The notes beneath the pieces are model-generated. The model had not been told where the DNA came from. It saw only the letters and a list, made by a program, of their open reading frames with translations, and did no database searches. The position numbers and the translations under genes were made by a program. Below are positions 24,315 through 30,671 of a stretch of 64,000 bases of DNA, one piece after another. Numbering within the stretch: position 1 is the stretch's first letter; each line of letters opens with the position of its first letter. The DNA comes from Aestuariivita sp964402685 (lineage in GTDB: Bacteria > Pseudomonadota > Alphaproteobacteria > Rhodobacterales > Rhodobacteraceae): contig CAYODE010000001.1 in assembly GCA_964402685.1 (NCBI GenBank), positions 52,009-116,008 on the forward strand, read 5' to 3'.

Positions 24315-24779
24315 ATGAAACTGTTCACAACAACTGCACTCGTCGCGTCTTTGACTGCCGCTGTGGCCTACGCCGATAGCTATTCCACATCGGCAACCAA
24401 AGCGTCGATGGACACTGCTTCCTCATCTGCAGAAAATGCTGAACTGATCCGCACACGTGACATTACAGGCGGCGCAATTTACACGCTGAACGAAGCCAAC
24501 GACGAAGGCTGGCAAATGGATTGGGCGTATAGCGAAATGCGCGAAAATCTGAACGAAATCGGTTCGATCGAAGATATTGTTCTTAGCGAGGACGGTCAGT
24601 TCAAGGGTATCGTTGCCGAAGTGGGCGGCTTTCTGGACATCGGTGACAAGCATGTGATGATCCCGGTGAGCGACGTCAAGCTGGTCGCCGTAGATGATCA
24701 GTCTTACGCCTTTGTGACCCGGCTGAGCGAAGAGCAGCTGGAAGAGATGGAAGGTGTGGACGAAGGTTTCTGGAACTGA
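24315..24779 (+). CDS. Exported PRC-barrel domain protein
   Basis: A 154-residue protein. A signal peptide (MKLFTTTALVASLTAAVAYA) is followed by a Ser/Thr/Ala linker and then one PRC-barrel unit (about residues 55-145) with IEDIVLSEDGQFKGIVAEVGGFLDIG. The acidic tail is EEQLEEMEGVDEG. Such proteins are abundant in Rhizobiales and Rhodobacterales and are often induced by general stress; their exact job in the periplasm is not known. AAGGAGAGG before the ATG at 24315 sets the start. A strong terminator follows, so it is monocistronic. Confidence 0.8.
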   Translation: MKLFTTTALVASLTAAVAYADSYSTSATKASMDTASSSAENAELIRTRDITGGAIYTLNEANDEGWQMDWAYSEMRENLNEIGSIEDIVLSEDGQFKGIVAEVGGFLDIGDKHVMIPVSDVKLVAVDDQSYAFVTRLSEEQLEEMEGVDEGFWN

Positions 24780-24799
24780 GCTTTTTGATCTACGGAAGG

Positions 24800-24838
24800 A
24801 AAGGGGTCACGCGGACGCGCGGCCCCTTTTTCTTTTTC
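24800..24838 (+). terminator. Rho-independent terminator after the PRC-barrel gene
   Basis: AAAGGGG and CCCCTTTT form a stem around a GC-rich loop, followed by TCTTTTTCC, 20 bases after the stop codon. Confidence 0.8.
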
Positions 24839-25197
24839 CAATAGTTTTTAAGGGAAATTATCTGTTGGAATAAAGCCGGGTGTGGCGAGCTAAATGAACA
24901 TAGAGACGACGGTGGTCTGCCTTTAAGTCGATCCCCCGGTCGCCCGTTCCTCATCCATCTGTTGCGTGCGACAGGGTTATTTTGACAATTCCAATCGATG
25001 AACACTGCGAGCACCTGGGCGCAAAATCTGCGCGTCGCCGTGGAACTAATCACACCCTAAAGCATTGATACATAAACGCTCTTTCGAATTGCTGTGTTGC
25101 TGATGCCGCCCCGGATATCGCGCCAACCGCAGCATGGGGTGTTGTCAAATGACGCCGATTTGGTTGTCGCAGGGTTAAGGAGTGGAGCGATATTGCC
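24839..25197. other. Intergenic, no gene recognised
   Basis: About 360 bases between the terminator and the SH3-protein gene. GGAAC at 25041 followed after 16 bases by CATT resembles an EcfG promoter but lies about 140 bases from the gene. Nothing else stands out. Confidence 0.4.
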
Positions 25198-25779
25198 ATG
25201 AAACATTCTTACTACATTGTGAGTACTTTTTTGTTCCTTGGCTTGCTTTGGTTTGAAATGAGCGGCGGCACAGAGTTTGAACCGCGGGACGTTTCGTACC
25301 GGGTTGCCACCGACCCATTCGCTGACACTCCGCGCCCTCTTTTGCAATCCACATTTGGCGAGCCTACAGAGCCTTTGACAATCGCGGCGTCGATGCCTGT
25401 GGAGGTGGCGACACCTGTCTTTGCAGCGGCTACTGCCTCAAGCGTGACCCCGGCCGTTGCCTCGACAACAGATAGAGCTGTGATTGTACCTGCCTCGCTT
25501 CCGCGGGAGATCAAGCGGCCGCGAGAAGAGCGTGTTGAGGACGCGCCTGAAGAGCAGCCTAAGATCGACATCGCCCCACGGCTGCAAACCGTACAGGTCG
25601 CAGCCAATCGGCTAAACTTTCGGGTCGGTCCTGGGACGCGCTATGGCTCTTTGGGGATCTTGGACCGGGGCGATACGCTGGTCGTTCTTCGGGAAGAAGA
25701 CCGCTGGAAGAAAGTGCGCGCGGAAGAGAGCGGGCAGATTGGTTGGGTCGCCGCCTGGCTGACCGAGCCGACCAGTTAA
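25198..25779 (+). CDS. Membrane-anchored bacterial SH3 domain protein
   Basis: A 193-residue protein. A hydrophobic N-terminus (YYIVSTFLFLGLLWFEM) acts as anchor or signal, then comes a low-complexity Pro/Ala/Thr/Glu linker to about residue 130. The last 60 residues are a bacterial SH3 (SH3b) domain with the family hallmarks LNFRVGPGTRYG, GDTLVVL and GWVAAWL. SH3b domains bind peptidoglycan peptides, so it probably acts at the cell wall. The start ATG at 25198 has AAGGAGTGGAG upstream. It precedes the YihY-type membrane gene by about 90 bases. Confidence 0.82.
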   Translation: MKHSYYIVSTFLFLGLLWFEMSGGTEFEPRDVSYRVATDPFADTPRPLLQSTFGEPTEPLTIAASMPVEVATPVFAAATASSVTPAVASTTDRAVIVPASLPREIKRPREERVEDAPEEQPKIDIAPRLQTVQVAANRLNFRVGPGTRYGSLGILDRGDTLVVLREEDRWKKVRAEESGQIGWVAAWLTEPTS

Positions 25780-25869
25780 GCGGAGACAGGGAAGGATTGG
25801 CGTAGTTCACGTAGAAGCGTGGATCCCGCGCCGATTTTGATCGCTAGCGATAGTGATGAGGAGGCAACT

Positions 25870-26841
25870 ATGAGCCATGGGCGAAACGCGAAACATCCCC
25901 AACAGATCCCCGCGCAAGGATGGATAGATGTCATACACAGGATATGGACACGTCAGAGTGAGACACACCTTAGCTTGGTTGCCGCAGGGATCGCTTTTTT
26001 TGGCCTGTTGTCGCTTTTTCCAGGAATAACTGCACTGGTCGCCCTGACGGGTTTGGCGCTGGATCCCAACATTCTGATTGAAAATTCTAAGACGCTCGCT
26101 TCGCTTTTGCCCGAGCGGGCCGCAGATATTGTACTTGGACAATTGCGTGAGGTGTTGGGCGCAGATTCCAGATCTCTGGGATTCGCGGCCACCTTCAGCC
26201 TCGGCGTCGCATGCTATTCCGCGTCCCGGGCAATTGAAAATTTCGTTACAGGTCTCAACATCATTTATGAGGAAAAGGAGGGCCGCGGCTTCATCACGCG
26301 GACGCTATTGAAGATGGCCCTTACCTTTGGTCTGATCCTTGGCACCGTGTTGACCATCGTGATTGTTGCCGCTGTTCCGTCGGTCGCGTCGTGGTTTGGC
26401 AATACTGTATTAGCTAGTGTTGTCATGTTCGCGCGTTGGCCAATCCTCCTTTTGATTGGGGCTGTTGGTATAGCGTTGCTGTTCCGGTTTGGCCCGGACC
26501 GTCGAGCCGCAAAGTGGCGCTGGTTGACACCAGGTGCGGCGGTCGCCTGCCTTTTATGGTTGGCGAGCAGCGTTGGGTTCAGCTTCTATGTGCAGTCCTT
26601 TGGCACTTACAACGAGACCTTCGGTGCGTTGGGCGGTGTTATCGTCCTGCTGACGTGGCTCTGGATCTCCGCCTTTGTGATTTTGTTCGGTGCGCTTGTT
26701 GACGCAGAGCTTGAAGCGCAGACCGTGCAAGACAGCACGGTGGGTGAAGACCGTCCCATGGGCAAGCGCGGTGCTTTCAAGGCGGACACGTTGGGTAAGT
26801 CGTATGCCTCCCAAACGCCTCTACGGAATGACCTCAGTTAA
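25870..26841 (+). CDS. YihY/virulence factor BrkB family membrane protein
   Basis: A 323-residue inner-membrane protein with six hydrophobic segments. The family signature SLVAAGIAFFGLLSLFPGITALVAL (trimmed: AAGIAFFGLLSLFP) comes first, followed by YSASRAIENF, GTYNETFGALGGVIVLLTWLW and an acidic end of the last segment (FGALVDAELEAQ). The family is misnamed ribonuclease BN in old annotations; its true role is unknown, perhaps envelope transport. The start at 25870 has a perfect GAGGAGG; an in-frame ATG at 25819 lacks one. It is followed at once by a frame-shifted Pmp3 gene. Confidence 0.83.
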   Translation: MSHGRNAKHPQQIPAQGWIDVIHRIWTRQSETHLSLVAAGIAFFGLLSLFPGITALVALTGLALDPNILIENSKTLASLLPERAADIVLGQLREVLGADSRSLGFAATFSLGVACYSASRAIENFVTGLNIIYEEKEGRGFITRTLLKMALTFGLILGTVLTIVIVAAVPSVASWFGNTVLASVVMFARWPILLLIGAVGIALLFRFGPDRRAAKWRWLTPGAAVACLLWLASSVGFSFYVQSFGTYNETFGALGGVIVLLTWLWISAFVILFGALVDAELEAQTVQDSTVGEDRPMGKRGAFKADTLGKSYASQTPLRNDLS

Positions 26842-26864
26842 CTAACGCAAAAAGGATATAGAAA

Positions 26865-27022
26865 ATGGATTTGGTCCGTATCGTTGTGGCCATCTTGCTG
26901 CCTCCGCTGGGTGTGTTTTTGCAAGTGGGTATCGGAAAGCATTTTGGCTGAACATCTTACTGACCTTGCTGGGATATATTCCAGGGATTGTTCATACGGT
27001 CTATATCATTGCCCGGCGCTGA
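26865..27022 (+). pseudogene. YqaE/Pmp3 family small membrane protein gene with one-base deletion
   Basis: The first part reads MDLVRIVVAILLPPLGVFLQ and then GKHFG-stop. One base later the other frame gives FWLNILLTLLGYIPGIVHTVY and a stop at 27022. Joined, they make a complete 52-residue Pmp3/YqaE protein (two membrane segments, GYIPG motif). The break is at the T-run 26942-26945, where one T too few is present. This is either a homopolymer sequencing error or a real inactivation. AAAGGATATAGAAA before the ATG is a good ribosome site. Pmp3 proteins respond to salt and envelope stress, in keeping with the neighbours. Confidence 0.85.
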
Positions 27023-27040
27023 CGGGATGACGCGCTGATT

Positions 27041-27066
27041 GGAACCAGCACTGCACCGGCTGCGTT
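27041..27066 (+). promoter_or_regulatory. EcfG promoter before mscS-like gene
   Basis: GGAAC, 17 bases, CGTT: an exact match to the alphaproteobacterial general-stress sigma factor consensus. The -10 ends 8 bases before the ATG at 27075, so the transcript would start almost at the start codon. Confidence 0.75.
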
Positions 27067-27074
27067 AAATCGCT

Positions 27075-28763
27075 ATGATGCATGTAAATCCTTTGGCGAC
27101 CCGTGCCGCTCAAATTGTGCTCCTCATCCTTTTCCAGACGACTGCGTGGTTGGCACCAACCTTTGCGCATGCCGCTAAGTGTCAGGAAGGCCCCTGGTAT
27201 TGCATTGAGGCTCTGAACGAAGGTCTATCTGAACCGAAGCGCGCGGTTGACCGCAATACGCCGCGCGCGGCAATCGAAAGTTTCATCCACGCCGCTGCGC
27301 GCGAAGACTGGGACGCTGCTGCGCATATTCTAAACCTGTCCGATATCCCGACGGATCGCCAGGCGGAAAACGGCCCCATTCTGGCGCAAGAGTTGTTTAC
27401 GGTGATTCAGCGTAAGGCAGTCATTGACTGGAATGCTCTTTTAGATCGGCCCGATGCATTGGATGGCACGGCTAGCTCCGATGCCGCTATGGCGGGGAAG
27501 CCCCGCAAATCGCTTTTGCTGTGGACGCTAAGTCTTGAAAACTACCCGGCATCGATCCGCTTGAATCGTGTGGCCAGCCTGGACCAGGCGCCGGTTTGGG
27601 TGTTTTCCACGCAAACGGTCGATAACATCCCGGCCCTTTATGACCGACATGGCCCCAGCGCCTTTGAAGAGATGTTGCCTGACGAGTTGCGCGAAAGCTC
27701 TGCTTTTGGGTTCATGTTGTGGGAGCTCTTGGCCGTTCCAATGATCTTCTTGCTGGTTCTGGTGATCGGACGGTTGATCTGGAAACTACTCGACCGCGTT
27801 GCGCATAATGCAGATCGACCCGTGTTCATGCGGATTGCGAAAGTGGCTCGTGGTCCCGTCACGACGGGGGTTTCCACCGGGTTGGTTCTGATCATCAGCA
27901 CGCAGTTCTTGGTGTTTTCAGGCCAGATTTCCACGATCTTGGAGCCGGTGGCGTGGTTGGGGCTAATGGCGGCGACCGTTTGGCTGGCCATCAACACCGT
28001 CGAGGTGATCTTGGATCAGCTATTGCAATTCAATTCGATGGAATTGCGCGAAAAGGCCACCGTTGAAGACCGGGCTCTTGCCACACGCCTCGCAGCAGCA
28101 CGGCGCATTTTAGTGATACTGATCAGCCTGATAGGCGGTGGCGTTTTCCTGTCACAAACCAATATCTTCCAGAATTTTGGTTTGACCTTGTTGGGAACAG
28201 CAGGTGCGCTGACCCTTGTTCTGGGTTTTGCAGCTAGGCAAGTTTTGGGGAACATCCTGGCCTCACTTCAGATTGCCTTGAACCAGTCGGCGCGTATTGG
28301 AGACCGGATCGTCTATAACGGTTATCTGTGCCATGTGGAGCGTATCAACTTTACCTATGTGCAACTGCGCGACTGGGATGGCACGCGACTGGTCGTGCCG
28401 GTAGAGGAGTTTGCATCCACACCGTTTGAAAACTGGTCACTGAAAGAGCCGGAAATGCTGCGCATAATCAAATTGAAATGTGCGCATGATGCGGATGTCG
28501 ACGCGTTGAGATCAGCGTTTTCAGAGATTATTAGCGAGCTGGATTCCGATTACCTCGGCGACATCGAACTAGCTAAGGTTCGCGTCGCGGATCAGGATGT
28601 GTTTGGCAAGGAAATCTGGTTCGCCCTTCCATGTGCCGACCCGAACTCATCATGGGATGTGGCGTGTCAGGCACGTGAAAAACTGATTGCTCGTGGCAAT
28701 GAGATCGCGCGCGGTAGCAGCGGTGCTGTTTTCCCGGATGTGACGCCGGCGGAAGCCGCATAA
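27075..28763 (+). CDS. Mechanosensitive ion channel family protein with exported N-terminal domain (MscS type)
   Basis: A 562-residue protein. An N-terminal signal peptide (IVLLILFQTTAWLAPTFAHA) leads to a periplasmic part of about 180 residues (ESFIHAAAREDWDAAAHIL). Four or five membrane segments follow from about residue 220. The MscS pore and beta domain are clear: LGTAGALTLVLGFAARQVLGN, then DRIVYNGYLCHVERINFTYVQL. Larger MscS relatives of this build release solutes when membrane tension rises. The start is uncertain: the EcfG promoter lies so close that translation may be leaderless from 27075 or 27078. A second, smaller MscS protein is encoded at 43347. Confidence 0.85.
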   Translation: MMHVNPLATRAAQIVLLILFQTTAWLAPTFAHAAKCQEGPWYCIEALNEGLSEPKRAVDRNTPRAAIESFIHAAAREDWDAAAHILNLSDIPTDRQAENGPILAQELFTVIQRKAVIDWNALLDRPDALDGTASSDAAMAGKPRKSLLLWTLSLENYPASIRLNRVASLDQAPVWVFSTQTVDNIPALYDRHGPSAFEEMLPDELRESSAFGFMLWELLAVPMIFLLVLVIGRLIWKLLDRVAHNADRPVFMRIAKVARGPVTTGVSTGLVLIISTQFLVFSGQISTILEPVAWLGLMAATVWLAINTVEVILDQLLQFNSMELREKATVEDRALATRLAAARRILVILISLIGGGVFLSQTNIFQNFGLTLLGTAGALTLVLGFAARQVLGNILASLQIALNQSARIGDRIVYNGYLCHVERINFTYVQLRDWDGTRLVVPVEEFASTPFENWSLKEPEMLRIIKLKCAHDADVDALRSAFSEIISELDSDYLGDIELAKVRVADQDVFGKEIWFALPCADPNSSWDVACQAREKLIARGNEIARGSSGAVFPDVTPAEAA

Positions 28764-28766
28764 GCG

Positions 28767-28791
28767 GGAACTAGTTCCGGCCTGCAGCGTT
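28767..28791 (+). promoter_or_regulatory. EcfG promoter before PLDc_N gene 1
   Basis: GGAAC, 16 bases, CGTT, 27 bases before the ATG at 28819 and directly after the mscS-like stop codon. Exact consensus match. Confidence 0.85.
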
Positions 28792-28818
28792 ACTCATACA
28801 TCAAGAGGAGTATACATC

Positions 28819-29004
28819 ATGGAATATGGAATTGTGGGCCTTCTGGTCCTGATCGCAAGCATCTACGCAATCTACAACGTCATCACCAGCGGCGCATCCA
28901 CCGGTGCCAAAGTGATCTGGACTCTGATAATTCTGATTTTGCCGGTCCTAGGCTTTATCGCATGGTTGATTGCTGGTCCCAAAAGCTCAGGGGTGCACGC
29001 CTGA
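28819..29004 (+). CDS. PLDc_N (PLD nuclease N-terminal) domain small membrane protein, copy 1
   Basis: A 61-residue membrane protein with two hydrophobic helices: YGIVGLLVLIASIYAIYNV and, after SGASTGAKVIW, LIILILPVLGFIAWLIAG. This GAKVIW...PVLGFI...GP pattern defines the PLDc_N family. These stand-alone proteins have no nuclease part; many are stress-induced. AAGAGGAG precedes the ATG. A close relative is encoded at 46945. The gene has its own EcfG promoter and its own terminator. Confidence 0.85.
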   Translation: MEYGIVGLLVLIASIYAIYNVITSGASTGAKVIWTLIILILPVLGFIAWLIAGPKSSGVHA

Positions 29005-29029
29005 ATCGTCATTCGGGTTTCTTGACGTA

Positions 29030-29066
29030 AAAACGCCAATCGTTCCGTCGCGGTTGGCGTTTTTTT
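29030..29066 (+). terminator. Rho-independent terminator
   Basis: AAACGCCAA and TTGGCGTTT form a stem around a GC-rich loop, followed by seven T residues. It lies 26 bases after the PLDc_N stop codon. Confidence 0.88.
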
Positions 29067-29165
29067 GCCCCTTGTATCTCAGGATCCTAACCCATCGGAT
29101 TGGAGTTCTGTAACTAACACCGGTGGTCGGAACCCATCCCCTTCAGCATTCATGGAGAGCTCATT

Positions 29166-29378
29166 ATGTCGAAGATCACAAAACAGGCGCATCTGGAAGG
29201 CTTGAAAGGCTCAAGCCAGCACCATGACCTGAAAGGTCAACCAAGTGAAAAGGGCGATGTAAATCACGCCAAATCGTCGGGCGTAGTGTCCGAACCGGTT
29301 AAAGAGGTCGTCAAGAACGCACCGGCAGACACAATGATCGCACAAGCCGTGAAGGATGCCGTATCCGAAAATGAGTAG
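29166..29378 (+). CDS. Small hydrophilic hypothetical protein
   Basis: A 70-residue, highly charged and probably unfolded protein (LEGLKGSSQHHDLKGQPSEKG). A short amphipathic helix is predicted near the end (PVKEVVKNAPADTMIAQAVKDAV). GGAGAGC lies before the ATG at 29166. No membrane segment or signal peptide. Its place among stress genes and its hydrophilin-like composition suggest desiccation or osmotic protection, but this is inference. GGAAC at 29129 lacks a correctly spaced -10. Confidence 0.65.
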   Translation: MSKITKQAHLEGLKGSSQHHDLKGQPSEKGDVNHAKSSGVVSEPVKEVVKNAPADTMIAQAVKDAVSENE

Positions 29379-29488
29379 TCTGATCAACTACCAGCCCTTT
29401 TGTAAGTAAGGGGCGGCGCACGATATCTCATCGGACGGATCTATCCGGTGCATTCCAATTGACTTCCCGCAATGACAGGAGAAAGATC

Positions 29489-29890
29489 ATGACCCTATTT
29501 ACATCAGGCTCCATTCGCCAAATCGAAACAACCACCCCTAATCTTTACGCATTCCGTATTGAGGGCCACATCGATGATGACTCTGCAGAAGATCTGGCTA
29601 AGTTCATGAACAAAGCTTTTGACGCACATGACGAAAAAGTGGACATGTTGCTGGACTTGAGCGGCTTTACCGGCAGCGACTGGGACAGCCTTTTTGATGA
29701 TGACGTTGTCACATCCCGGTTCCGCGCCCTCAGCGAAGTACGCCGTTATGCTGTGATCGGCGCCCCTGAGCGGGCCCAAAAGATGATCGCCTTCTTCGAC
29801 AAGCTGATCACGGTCGAAGCCAAAGCCTTTGGAGCAGCAGAGGCCGGGGATGCCTGGGCCTTCGTTGGGGAGAGGCATAAGGCAGCTTAA
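29489..29890 (+). CDS. SpoIIAA-like (STAS/SEC14 superfamily) protein
   Basis: A 133-residue soluble protein of the SpoIIAA-like family (alternating beta strands and helices: AFRIEGHIDDDSAEDLAKFM, VDMLLDLSGFTGSD, RYAVIGAPERAQKMIAFFDKL). Proteins of this fold bind lipids or partner regulators. The family in Proteobacteria has no proven role. The ATG at 29489 follows AGGAGAAAG and is preferred over an in-frame start at 29459. It stands alone between the small hydrophilic gene and the phytochrome operon. Confidence 0.78.
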   Translation: MTLFTSGSIRQIETTTPNLYAFRIEGHIDDDSAEDLAKFMNKAFDAHDEKVDMLLDLSGFTGSDWDSLFDDDVVTSRFRALSEVRRYAVIGAPERAQKMIAFFDKLITVEAKAFGAAEAGDAWAFVGERHKAA

Positions 29891-30110
29891 TACGCAGAAG
29901 TCGTCTGCCGATTGAAGTAAGTCCAGGCCGTTTTCGATGATATTCGGGGGCGGCCATAATGATTCCCGTGTCATTTGGTTAAAACACGCAGTCCTATGTC
30001 GTAGTTTATTGACAGCGCTCATCCATCGCGTAGTCGTTCGCACTGGAAAGCGTAAGAAACTGACGTATTTTTGCGTATATTGCGTGCAAGGGACAAAGGA
30101 GTCTGTCGAG

Positions 30111-30671
30111 ATGACAGCAGATTTTCGTCAAGTTCTGCGAACCGAAACTTGGCAGGATCATGAGCGAGTAGATGCCGCGATGACCGGCATAGATCTGTGT
30201 ACGGTAGTAGGTTTTAAGGTGTTTTTGCGCATTCACAGAACGTGCTTTAACGCGATCCAGCAAGTAACAGGCGAGAATGTGCACGCAAGCCTGGGCGATT
30301 TAGTAGAACGGATCAACAAGGATCTTGCCATGCTGGGTGCCGCAGATGACGCCGTCGCCGCGCCTGCCTTGCGTGATATTGATCCGTTGGCTGCTGCATA
30401 TGTCGTGGAAGGGTCGCGTTTAGGCAGTAAGCTTTTGAAAGGCCGCTGGCTGAAAGCGCAAGATTCGCTAGTGCGTCAAGCAGATGCCTATTTTTCGTTC
30501 GACCCGTCATCCCAAGTGTGGCGGGAGACGTGCGAGTACCTGCGTGCAGTTCCAGTAGGATCCGAGCGCGCAAATACGATTATTCAGGATACACGGCAGC
30601 TGTTTGATCTGTTCTACGATACAATCGTTCGACACATTGGGCCGCCAAAACGCATGGACATCGCCTCATGA
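30111..30671 (+). CDS. bphO: Biliverdin-producing haem oxygenase
   Basis: A 186-residue haem oxygenase of the bacteriophytochrome-linked type. The probable proximal haem ligand is His17 in ETWQDHERVD, and the distal helix glycine motif appears as YVVEGSRLGSKLL near residue 100. It opens haem to biliverdin, iron and CO. The stop overlaps the start of the phytochrome gene (ATGA), so enzyme and photoreceptor are made together, and biliverdin is the phytochrome's chromophore. AAAGGAG sits before the ATG at 30111; an in-frame ATG at 29937 would add a non-homologous leader. Confidence 0.88.
   Translation: MTADFRQVLRTETWQDHERVDAAMTGIDLCTVVGFKVFLRIHRTCFNAIQQVTGENVHASLGDLVERINKDLAMLGAADDAVAAPALRDIDPLAAAYVVEGSRLGSKLLKGRWLKAQDSLVRQADAYFSFDPSSQVWRETCEYLRAVPVGSERANTIIQDTRQLFDLFYDTIVRHIGPPKRMDIAS

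Noticed and set aside
29129..29160. GGAAC before the 70-residue hydrophilic gene as an EcfG promoter
   Set aside because: The only similar -10 (CATT) is at 13 bases, outside the 16-17 spacing.
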